A stretch of 64,000 bases of DNA from Anaspis maculata. Lineage: Eukaryota > Arthropoda > Insecta > Coleoptera > Scraptiidae. The stretch spans positions 61,392,855-61,456,854 of the forward strand of contig OX421967.1 in NCBI GenBank assembly GCA_949128115.1. The letters run 5' to 3'. This document shows, in pieces, positions 54,384 to 64,000 of the stretch. The position numbers and the translations under genes are program-made. Below the pieces are notes generated by a model. The model was not told the DNA's origin. It saw only the letters and a list, made by a program, of their open reading frames with translations, and made no database searches. Each line of letters opens with the position of its first letter. Within the stretch, counting starts at the first letter, position 1.

Positions 54384-57110
54384 GTGGTTCCAGAGTATTT
54401 TTGCGACATACACTTCAATCCTAATGTTGTGAGAAATGGGAAGGCAAAGGCAAAAGCAAACGGTATTGTCGGGAATACTCTGAAGGTTTCGGAAATATTC
54501 CGGCACATTCCAAACCATTGTGGAACATTCAAGATCATCCCACAACATTCTAGAATGTTCCGATATGTTCTAAAATGGTCGGGAATAATCTGGAACCTTC
54601 AAAAACATCCTGGAACATTCCAGATCAATGTGGAGGATTCGTTATCATTCCACAACATTTCAGAATGTTCTGGTATGCTCGGAACAATCGGTCACACTCC
54701 AGATCATTGTAGAACATTCAAGATCATTCCACCACATTCCAGTATGTTCCGGTATGTTCTAGAAGGTTCTGAAATGATCTGGAACGTTCGGAAACATCCC
54801 GGAACATTTCAGATCATTGTGAAACATTCGGGATCATTCTACAACATTCCAGAATGCTCCGGTATTTTCTGTAATGGTCGGGAATAGTCTGGAATCTTCG
54901 GAAACATCACATTTTAGAACATTCCTATCCATTGTGGAACGTTCGAGATCGTTTCACAACATCGCAGAATGTTCTGGTGTGTTCCTAAAGGTTCGAAAAA
55001 TTCTGTAGCATCCCAGATCATTTGATTATTCTAGATCATTATAAAACAATCCAGAATGTTCCGGTATGTTTTGAAATGGTCGGGAATAGTCTGGAACGTT
55101 CGGAAACAACCAAGAATATTCCAGATCATTGTGGAGCGAGTTGTGGAGCATCCGTGATCATTCCACTACATTCTAAAATGTGACGGTATTGTCGGGAATA
55201 CTCTGGAAGGTTCGGAAATATTCCGGAACATTCCAACCCATTGTGGAACATTCGAGACTATTCCACAACATTCCAGAATGTTCCAGTATGTTCTGAAATG
55301 AACGGGAATAATCTGGAACGTTCAGCAACATCCCGGAACATTCCAGAACATTGTGGAGGATTCGTTACCATTCCACAACATTTCAGAATGCTCCGGTATG
55401 TTCGGAAATAGTATGGAACGTTCGGAAACTTTCCTGTACATTCCAATCCATTTTGGATCATTCTAGATCGCTCCACAACTTTCCAGAATGTTTCGGTATG
55501 TTATAGAATGTTCGAAGATAGTCCGGAACGTTCGAAAACATCCCGGAACATTCTAGATCATTGTAGAACATTCGAGATCCCACAACATTCCAGAATGTTC
55601 TGGTATGTCCGAGAATCTGGAACGTTCGGAAACATTCCGGAACATTCCAATTCATTGTGGAGTATTCTAGATCGTTCCACAACAGTACAGAATGTTCCGG
55701 TATGTTCTAGGATGCTTTAGAATAGTGTGGAACGTTCGGAAACATCCCGGAATTTTAGAAACATCTCGGAACATTCCAGATCATTGTGAAACATTCAAGA
55801 TCATTCCATTTCATTCTAGAATGTTCCGGTATGTTCTGTGATGTTTTGAAGATCCCGGAACATTCCAGATCATTATGGAACTTTCGAGATCATTCTGAAG
55901 CATTTCAAAATGTTCCAGTATGTTCTGAAATGTTCGGGAAAATCGAGAATATCCGTGATCACTCTCCAACATTCCAGAATCTTCCGGTACGTTCTGGAAT
56001 ATTCGGGAACAGTCTGGAACAATCGGGAACATTCCATATCATTGTAGAACATTCGAGACCATCCCACAACATTCCAGAATGTTCCGATATATTCTGAAAT
56101 GTTCGGGTAACTCGAGATTATTCGAAATCATCCCACCACATTCCAGTATGTTCTTGTATGTTCTGGAATGTTTTAGAATAGTCCGAAACGATCAAAAACA
56201 TCCCGGAACATTCCAGATCATTGTGGAACATTCCAGAACAATCTTCAAAGTTGTGGAAGGTCCTGGAACATTGTGGACTATTCGAAGCCTTTTTGGTGTG
56301 GGGGCCACCTATTGGTAGAGGTACAGTACAGAATATTTGAGAGTATCCGAGATCATTCCGTATCATTCCAAAATGTTCCGGTATATTCTGAAATATTCAG
56401 GAATGATCTGGAACGCTCAGAAACATCCTGAAACATTTCAGATTATTGTGGAGCATGCGTGATCAATCCACAACATTCCAGAATGCTCGGGTATGTTCGG
56501 GAATAGTCCGAAACATTTGGAAACATTCTAGAACATTCCAATCCATTGTGGAACGTTCGAGATCGTTCCACAACATTGCAGAAGTTTTCGGTATGTTCCT
56601 AAAGGTTCGGAAAATCCCGTAACATTCCAGATCATTGTGGATCATTCGAGATCATTATAAAACATACCAGAATGTTCCGGTATGTTCGGGAATGGTCGGG
56701 AATAGACTGGAACGTTCGGAAACATCCCAGAATATCCCAGATCATTGTGGAGCATTCGTGATCATTCCACAACATTCTAAAATGTAACGGTATTGTCGGG
56801 AATACTCTAAAGGTTTCGGAAATATTCCAGCACATTCCAACCCATTGTGGAACATTCAAGATCATCCCACAACATTGTAGAATGTTCCGATATGTTCTAA
56901 AATGGTCGGGAATGATCTGGGACCTTCAGAAACATCGTGGAACATTCCAAATCAATTTGGAGGATTCGCTGTCATTCCACAACATTTCAAAATGTTCTGG
57001 TATGTTCGGAACAATCGGGAACACTCCAGATCATTGTAGAACATTCAAGATCATTCCACCACATTCCAGTATGTTCCTGTATGTTCTGGATTGTTTGAGA
57101 ATAGTCCTGG
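54384..57110. repeat. GAA/TTC pentamer array (heat-shock-element-like), copy B, inverted
   Basis: The same repeat as copy A but reverse-complemented. The marker CACCTATTGGTAGAGGTACA near 56,307 is the exact complement of the one near 42,108, with matching flanks (GGCCACC, CTTTTTGGTGTGGGG). Units again run about 100-115 bp. A perfect three-pentamer element GAAnnTTCnnGAA is at 56,226-56,238. The outer (right) end passes directly into the BEL/Pao fragment at 57,116. No coding function. Confidence 0.92.
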
Positions 57111-57115
57111 TCCTT

Positions 57116-57830
57116 GACCTGGTCCAAATGTTCAAACAGATATGTGTACACGAGGAATGCGCGGATCTTCAGAGAATCCTCTATGGAGGTTCAATGAGAA
57201 CCAACCCGTCGAGTCATACAAATTGACACGTGTCACCTTCGGTCTCGCCAGTTCCAGTTTCTTGGCCATTCGTTGCATTCAGCAAAAAGCGCAAGATAAC
57301 ACTGACACATTCCCAGAACTGATTGAAATAGTGGAACAAAGCATGTACGTGGACGATATCGTTTCAAACCACCCGGATGTGCTGCACCTTCTTAGAATCC
57401 AAGAACAATTGCAAACAGTGTTGGCCCAATACGGGTTTCCACTTGCTGAATGGCATTCAAACCACCCAAGGTTGTTGCCAGAACAAAGAAGCCGACATGA
57501 CAGGTAGCAAATGTTTTGACAAACAAGCGAGCACAAAAACTTTGGGCACGTGGTGAAATTCTCAGAATGATACTTTCTTCTTTCACGCAAAACCCAAAGG
57601 TCTAGACGAACCATTGACCAAACGGAAAATCTTACCTGCGAACTCACCTGCGATTGCTCAGTTATTTGACCCGTTGTGTTTGTTATCGCCTGTCATTGTC
57701 AAGGCTAAAATTCTAATACAACATCTATATGGTCGCCTTATTTGGGCTAGGATACTCTCATACCAGCGAGTGTCCGAGAACAACGGGAAGAATATCTCTA
57801 CGAATAGGGTCATTGCATGAATTTTATTTT
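57116..57830 (+). pseudogene. BEL/Pao retrotransposon pol fragment B (reverse transcriptase)
   Basis: Inverted counterpart of fragment A. It reads DLVQMFKQICVHEECADLQR (palm motif A region), then in the next frame WRFNENQPVESYKLTRVTFG and FLAIRCIQQ, EQSMYVDDIVSNHPDV (catalytic YVDD intact), AQYGFPLAEWHSNHPRLL. After another shift come TKRKILPANSPAIAQLFDPL, LLSPVIVKAKILIQHLYGRL. At least two frameshifts break it. It runs further at its 3' end than copy A, which is cut at the VKA position. Confidence 0.87.
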
Positions 57831-58214
57831 GAGATGATTACTCCATGAAATCTTTAAAAACGTTATCCACAATAATTTCCGCCAAAAAAAAAAATAATTT
57901 TTTTTTCCATCCTTCAAATTATTATCAAAGTTTGAATTTTTTTTCGCGCCAAAAACGCGGTCGCTTCTACAATGACCTTGTATGCTCACGATGACGTCAA
58001 TCCGAGAGTTCTATTTTTTGTTTGCAAGTTTTTTTTCTTTGCGAGGTTGCAGCCCTGCGCCCTGGAACCCCGCGAAAATTCAAATCGTCATTATTTTACC
58101 CTAGGGGACTATTAATACTATTCAACCTATTAACTTGCTATTAACCTACATCAGTCCCGATGTAGGTTAATTAGTTATCTTGCAACGAAATGCTTACAAT
58201 ACATTTCAGAAACC
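57831..58214. other. Spacer between two BEL/Pao fragments, with a perfect hairpin
   Basis: AT-rich, with long A and T runs (57,886-57,905) and no gene. It holds a 13-bp inverted repeat, ATTAACCTACATC, with a 6-base loop at 58,140-58,171. Confidence 0.6.
58140..58171. repeat. Perfect 13-bp stem, 6-base loop
   Basis: ATTAACCTACATC, then AGTCCC, then GATGTAGGTTAAT: every stem base pairs. It might be a MITE end, a transcript hairpin or chance; nothing around it decides. Confidence 0.8.
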
Positions 58215-58592
58215 CAACACGAGAATTATTCTCAAAGTGCTCCCATAATTCAGACGAACTTCTACATGGATGACTTTCTTTATTCGGGTAAAAACGTGGA
58301 AGAAGTTTCCAAAGTCAAAAAAAATTTTACAGCCATGCTTGCTGGTCACGGCATTCCACTCAGGAAATTCTTGTCAAACAGACCAGAAGTCCTTTTGGAT
58401 ACAATCGATACAGGCCAATCCTTTCAGACCATTCCCATCGGAGAAAGGTCAAACGCAAAGGCGTTGGGTTTGTCTTGGAATTCTATCACTGATTCTATTT
58501 TCTGTGATCCACAGATCAAAAACCAACGTCCTTCGAATACAAAACGAACCATGCTATCGATCATTTCCCAGTTATTCGATCTATTTTTTTAA
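58215..58592 (+). pseudogene. BEL/Pao retrotransposon pol fragment C (different lineage)
   Basis: An open frame reads PIIQTNFYMDDFLYSGKNVE (motif C as YMDD), LLAGHGIPLRKFLSNR-type thumb (seen as GHGIPLRKFLSNRPEVLL), AKALGLSWNSITDSIF and TKRTMLSIISQLFDLFF, where intact elements have FDP and GLLSP. It stops at 58,592. Its sequence differs clearly from fragments A and B (YMDD against YVDD), so a second BEL/Pao lineage is present. The frame is open throughout but is a fragment only. Confidence 0.82.
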
Positions 58593-58599
58593 CTAAGTA

Positions 58600-60450
58600 A
58601 GTTAGTCAAGAACTCGCTACATCAACTAAAGCAGGATTTGCACGCTGAATATTCTTTCAACTGTGCATTGCCTTCAAAAAGTGCTCATCTAGATCATGTT
58701 TCAAATTGTAAAGCTGCATTCACACGACCTAAGTTGGGTTAGGCCAAGCTCATCTTCGACAATTAATTTTGAAGAACTCGCTTCATGAACTAAAGCTTGA
58801 TTTGTACGCTGAATATTCTTTCAACTGTGCATTGCCTTCAAAAAGTGCTCATCTAGATCATGTTTCAAATTGTAAAGCTGCATTCACACGACCTAAGTTG
58901 GGTTAGGCCAAGCTCATCTTCGACAATTAATTTTGAAGAACTCGCTTCATGAACTAAAGCAGGATTTGCACGCTGAATATTCTTTCAACTGTGCATTGCC
59001 TTCAAAAAGTGCTCATCTAGATCATGTTTCAAATTGTAAAGCTGCATTCACACGACCTAAGTTGAGTTAGGCCAAGCTCATCTTCGACAATTAATTTTGA
59101 AGAACTCGCTTCATGAACTAAAGCTTGATTTGTACGCTGAATATTTCTTCAACTGTGCATTGCCTTCAAGAAGTGCTCATCCAACACGTTTCAAATAGTA
59201 AAGCTGCATTTACAGCACCTAAGGCGAGTAAGGCAACGCTCATGTCCGACAATTGATTTTTAAGAACCTGCTGTATGAACTAAAGCTTGATTTGCACGCT
59301 GAATATCTCTTCAACTGTGCATTGCCTTCAAAAAGTGCTCATCTAACTCATGTTTCAAGAAGTGAAGCTGCGTTTACACGACTCAATGCGAGTTAGGCAA
59401 AGCTCATCTTCGACAATTAATTGTCAAGAACTCGCTTCATTAACTAAAGCTTGATTTGCACACTGAATATTCTTTCAACTGTGCTTTGCCTTGAAAAAGT
59501 GCTCATCTAGATCATGTTCCAAATTGTAAAGCTGCATTCACACGATTTAAGTTGGGCTAGGCAAAGCTCATCCTCGACAATTAATTTTGAGGAACTCGCG
59601 GTATGAACTAGAGCTCTATTTGTACGTTGAATATTTTTCCAATTGTGCACTGTTTCAAAAAAATGCTTATCTAGCTCATGTTTCAAGAAGTGAAGCTGCG
59701 CTTACACGACTCAAGGCGAGTTAGGCAAAGCTCATCTTCGACCATTGAATAAATCGAAACACACGGTATGAACTAAAGCTCGATTTGTACGTTGAATATT
59801 CCTCCAATTGTGCACTGCTTCAAAGAAATGCTTATCTAGCTCATGTTTCAAGAAGTAAAGCTGCGTTTACACGACTCGAGGCGAATTTGGCAAAGCTCAT
59901 CTTCGACAATTAATTTTTAAGAACTCGCTGTATGAACTGGAGCTTGATTTGCACGTTGTATATTTTTTTAATTGTGTATTGCCTTCAAGAAGTGCATGCT
60001 TATCTAGCTCATGTTTCAAGAAGTGAAGCTGTTTTTACACGACCTAAGGCGAGTCAGGCAAAGCTCACCTTCGACAATTAATTTTTGAGAACTCGCGGTA
60101 TGAACTAAAGCTTGATTTGTACGTTGAATACTTTTTCAATTGTGCATTGCCTCCAGGAACTGCTTATCCAGCTCATGTTTCAAATAGTAAAGCTGCATTC
60201 ACAGACCTAAAAGCGAGTTAAAGCAAAGCTCATCTTCGACAATTAATTGTTTAGAACTCGCGGTATGAACTAAAGCTTGATTTGTACGTTGAATATTTTT
60301 TCAATTGTGCATTGCCTCCAAGGAGTGCTCATCCAGCCCATGTTTCAAGAAGTAAAGCTGCATTTACACGACCCAAGGTGATCTGGCTAAAACTCATCTC
60401 TGACTATCAGTTCTTAAGAACTCACGGTATGAACTAAAGCTTGATTTTCG
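58600..60450 (+). repeat. 164-bp tandem array
   Basis: About eleven units of about 164 bp. GTGCTCATC anchors lie at 58,681, 58,845, 59,009, 59,173, 59,335 and 59,499, with more diverged units after that. Each unit has two half-units containing AAAGCTGCATTCACACGAC and AAAGCTTGATTTGCACG, both versions of the AAGCT...TTnCACG core seen in the 605-bp array. Other constant parts are TCATCTTCGACAATTAATTT and TCAACTGTGCATTGCCTTC. No coding function; the first three or four units are the most alike. Confidence 0.93.
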
Positions 60451-61560
60451 TTCTTGTGTTGACATGTTGACAAGATCCAATTTCTACGAAACGAATTGAA
60501 AATTCCAGATCGCGGTGAGATACCCGAATTCATGGAAATTTGTGTACACATCTGCAAGATCATAACTGCAAAACACAATAAAAGTGTTTGGAACAAAAAT
60601 TGTCATGTTTGTTTTTCGCGTAAGATTTTTTTGAAAACAAACGTCGAATTTCGTACTATGAATTTGTCGTTAATTCCAACTGGGAGCTACGTACAGATTT
60701 TCCGTATCATTTCAGCACAAAATCGGCATATTTTTCAAGATTCTTCGCCTGCCGGTGACGGACCCCTCTCACCTAGCAGACCTTGTTGTCAAATTTGGAA
60801 AAAAATTTAATCCAGACTATCCGGTCAATCTGGTCCGACCGGTTTTGGTCTAAACAGAGTTGTTCTGGGTTCAGGGGGCTTTTCCCTCAAATAATTTCGA
60901 TTGCCTTGCAAATTTGGTTTTGTTATCTGTGTTTATAGGTAATAATTCATGTAAAATACATAATTGATAATGAATTCAATTACGTCGTGCTCTTTCTCGC
61001 AATCCAAGCGATTCCTTATCAATAATTACTTAACCAGCAGTTTGAGCAACGAAAATATCTGAAAATTTCGACGTTAACCACGTTATCAGAAGTTATTTGG
61101 AATACTTATTGAAAACACGTAGGTGAATGTGATCTCATATCAATATTTTTGTACCTTCAAGTTATTATTTATTTGCGTCAGACTTAAATTACAAGGTGCG
61201 GAAAGCGTCAGTAGAAAACCAGATGTTTAATAGGTTTTATGGAGGGTTTTATCAGTGGACGGAAGATCTGGTGTGAACGATTTGTTGCTTGTAATTTTCT
61301 TTAAAACAAGCTTTCAAATAACAGTGTCAGGCTGATGGTAAATTAGTACTTAAATGGACAACGACCGCGGTCTTATCGGCTAATATAAATGCACCTTTAG
61401 TTTGACGCCTGCGTTTTAAGCTAGCTCCAATGTTTCATCTTCAGAACTTGAAAAACAAAATTTTTTAGGGAGCTTCGAGGGGAGCTTGTAGGAGAACGCT
61501 AATTATGAATGTCATGATGACTAAAATCTATCAAGATGATTCCAAAATGAAAAAATAGTT
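60451..61560. other. Non-repetitive insert splitting the 164-bp repeat domain
   Basis: About 1.1 kb without similarity to the arrays on either side, with one plus-strand ORF of about 100 codons (60,496-60,810) of no recognisable family. The 164-bp repeat is in one orientation before it and the opposite one after it, so an inversion or insertion is likely. It ends at a short AGTT run (61,558-61,576). Confidence 0.5.
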
Positions 61561-61569
61561 AGTTAGTTA

Positions 61570-61965
61570 GTTAGTTGTCGAAGATGAGCTATGCCTAATC
61601 TGCCTTGAGTCGTGTACCTAAACTCAGCTTCACTTCTTGAAACATGAGCTAGATAGGGATTTCTTCGAGGCAGTGCACAATTGGAAAAATATTCAACGTA
61701 CAAATCGAGCTTTGGTCCATGCCGCGAGTTCTCAAAAAATAATTGTCGAAGATGAGCTTTGTCTTACCCACCTTAGGTCGTGTAAATGCCGTTTTACAAT
61801 TTGAAACATGATCTAGTTGGGAACTTTTTGAAGGCAATGCACAGTTGAAGAAAAATTCAGCGTTCAAATCAGGCTTTAGTCCATGGAGCGAGTTCTTAAA
61901 AATTAAATGTCGAAGATGAGCTTTGCCTAACTCGCCTTGAGTCGTGTAAACGCAGCTTTACTAAT
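61570..61965 (-). repeat. Inverted remnant of the 164-bp repeat
   Basis: About two and a half units reading GTCGAAGATGAGCTTTGCC, GAGTCGTGTAAACGCAGC and TTGAAACATGATCTAG, the reverse complement of the main array. It ends where the 605-bp type repeat begins near 61,966. Confidence 0.88.
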
Positions 61966-62034
61966 TGAAACAATATTTCGAAAATCAAATTTTGAAATCA
62001 CCCAGCAGAATACTAAAGCTCGACTTACGATGAG
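61966..62034 (+). repeat. 605-bp repeat, part left of the TIR element
   Basis: AATACTAAAGCTCGACTTAC and GATGAG match the 605-bp unit; the unit continues after the TIR element at 62,996 with CCTCGAAATCATGCAC. Confidence 0.85.
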
Positions 62035-62036
62035 TA

Positions 62037-62993
62037 GGGGAGACCGGGGCGAGTTGATACCAGGGGTAGGTTGACACAGGGCCAAAATTTCAAAAAATTA
62101 CCGCCGGAACTTCATTAAATTAGAAGTGGAGTGTGCTGTCATCTACTGGAATACTCTGCGGAAGTTAGAACGTTATGACGTCTGTTAATTTGAAACTATT
62201 GACAATTTACATTTTTCGCGCTGAGTGAGTAAATTTTCAACTTCTCTGAAAATATCACATTTTTTGCATAAAATCATATCCTGATGTATACTTTTTTGTT
62301 TCACTTAATGCATGCCTATTCTTTTTGATATTCCAGTCTTTGTATTCAATAATAATGAGTGGTTTTTATAAAAAAAAATATTTAACCTAATATTTCACAC
62401 TGGGGCTAGTTGGCACTCTTTGACGGGGTATGTTGGCACCGTGTATTTCAGTGGGTATTTCGATTATGATATATGATCATGGGTATGATTGTTAATTTAT
62501 TATATATATTCTTATTTACACAGTATTACGATACAAATATGCGTATTAGTTATTATAAAGTATGTATTTTTCTGCATTTTTTCATAATAGTATTTTATTA
62601 TATGTTTTGATATTTCTAAAATATTTTTGATTGTTCATTTCAGTTCTTGTATTTTTGTGTAGTGAGTGGGACATGTTCCAAACTCAATGTATTTCAGTTA
62701 GAAGGTACATGTTTTATTTTGTTCATTTTTCTGATTCTATATTTTTCATGTGCCAATTTGCCCCTGCATGTGTGCCAACCTGCCCCTGAATCGGGGTCAG
62801 TTGGCACGCTTACATTGGTTTGAAAAAAAAATCATAAAACTAAAACGCAAAAAAATATGTCTAATTTGATTTCAACAATTTTTAGCCAAAGCATGACTCT
62901 CAACTCCAACATCATAACAAGAACTTGATATGGCATATTTTGTCGGGAAAAAAATCGAATCTGAAAAGTGTGCCAACCATCCCCGGTCTCCCC
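62037..62993. mobile_element. 957-bp non-autonomous TIR element at a TA target
   Basis: The left end GGGGAGACCGGGG (62,037-62,049) is matched exactly by CCCCGGTCTCCCC at 62,981-62,993. Each end is flanked by TA (62,035-62,036 and 62,994-62,995), the expected target duplication. Near both ends short GTTGGCAC or GTGCCAAC motifs recur (about 62,409-62,437 and 62,751-62,815). No transposase ORF is present. TA duplication suggests mobilisation by a Tc1/mariner-type enzyme, which is inference. It sits inside a 605-bp repeat unit and so inserted after that array formed. Confidence 0.85.
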
Positions 62994-62995
62994 TA

Positions 62996-64000
62996 CCTCG
63001 AAATCATGCACTAGTTTATCATACCAATTATCGCTCTAAATCACCCTTTATTAGAATGTTAAAGCTCGGTATATACGAGCACGAATTTTTTGGATATGGA
63101 AATGTCAATAATAGTCACCACGTGAAATAAAGCTCGGTTTACACGAGCGCAATCAAGTTTTTCGAATATTCATCGCTCCAAAAAAATTACTGGAGCTTGG
63201 TTTACACGTGCAAATCTGTGTGCTACTTTAATGAGACGCTGCATTAGCAAGTCTCGTTCAAAATTGCCCTTTGGATTCTTAAAGCTTGTTTTACGTTTTA
63301 AAATGCTTTCAATAATTATGCGTCGCTTTTGGAAATGGTCTTTTGTAATCACCCTGTAAAATAAAGCTAAGTTCACATGTACAAATCTACGTGTATAATA
63401 CTTATGCGCAGCATTTACCAGTCTATTCTCGTTTCAAATCTTCATTTAAATTACTGAAGCTCGTTCTACACGAGCATTTTTTTGATTTTAATTGGGTAGG
63501 TACGCATCATGCTTGGAAATACACTTATTTTGAAATCACAATGTAAAATAAGGCTTGGTTCACACGAACAAATCCGCTGCTATTATAATCAAGCGCTGCA
63601 TTAGCCAATTCTTGTTTCGAAACGGTCCTTTCCAAATGCTAAAGCTCGACTTACGATAAGGTATCTTGAAGTCATGGCACTAGTTTATCATACTAATCAT
63701 CGCTCTAAATCACCCTTTAGAATGTTAAAGCTCGGTGTATACGAGCGCAAGTTTTTTGAATATGGAAATGTCATTAATAATTACCATGTGAAATAAAGCT
63801 CGGTTTACACGAGCGCAATCAAATTATTCAAATATTCATCGCTTTAAAAAAAATACTGAAGCTTGATTTACACGTGCAAATCTGTGTGCTCCACTTTAAT
63901 GGGACGCTGCAACAGCAAGTCCCGTTCTAAATCGTCCTCTAGATTCTTAAAGCTTGTTTCACGCGAGTATAGGTACAATTATTCAGCTCTACCTCGGCCA
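62996..64000 (+). repeat. 605-bp type repeat, right block (continues beyond window)
   Basis: Units with AAAGCTCGGTATATACGAGC, AAAGCTCGGTTTACACGAGC and GCTCTACCTCGGCCA at the end match the 43.5-49 kb array in the same orientation. They are more diverged, and the spacing is irregular near 63,290-63,540. The array is cut by the window end. Confidence 0.9.

Overview
The window looks like repeat-rich nuclear DNA of an arthropod, most likely an insect. This rests on its contents: a long satellite, a DIRS-like retrotransposon relic, BEL/Pao pol fragments, a Polinton/adintovirus (virus-like DNA transposon) fragment, and one gene with an intron, a TATA-like box and a poly(A) signal. No prokaryotic operon, rRNA or tRNA was recognised. 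Species cannot be told from the sequence alone.

Layout. Positions 1-28,265 are one uninterrupted satellite array. Its monomer is about 179 bp and contains three or more copies of a 22-bp sub-repeat carrying the palindrome CACGTG. Monomers are organised into several higher-order repeats with periods of about 2.15, 2.68, 2.86 and 3.94 kb. The array continues beyond the left edge and ends abruptly at a decayed DIRS-like element (28,266-31,574; gag, reverse transcriptase and RNase H present with frameshifts, tyrosine recombinase not seen). A large imperfect inverted repeat (arms about 612 bp, 31,964-33,400) follows.

Positions 33,401-37,385 hold a partial Polinton/adintovirus gene cluster. It contains a protein of an unnamed family and a diverged second copy of it, a minus-strand gene broken near a GAA microsatellite, a single-BIR (IAP-like) protein, a pX/pVI-like core protein, an adenain-type cysteine protease and a penton-like minor capsid protein. 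The protease frame has no ATG of its own before its conserved domain and is joined to the core-protein gene by a canonical -1 slippery heptamer. Major capsid protein, packaging ATPase, DNA polymerase and integrase are absent.

Positions 37,500-39,400 carry a 222-bp tandem repeat. Next come two arrays built from alternating GAA/TTC pentamers, the pattern of heat-shock elements (40,925-43,485 and 54,384-57,110). They lie in inverted orientation, each bordered on its outer side by the same BEL/Pao fragment. Between them sit a 605-bp tandem array (43,490-48,950) and the only plausible host gene: a minus-strand two-exon gene for a 191-residue protein with a hydrophobic hairpin and a C-terminal KKHK ER-retrieval-type signal. 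From 57,831 to the end there is a third BEL/Pao fragment, a 164-bp tandem array with an inverted remnant, a 957-bp TIR element inserted at TA, and the return of the 605-bp repeat. The 605-bp and 164-bp arrays share a core motif.
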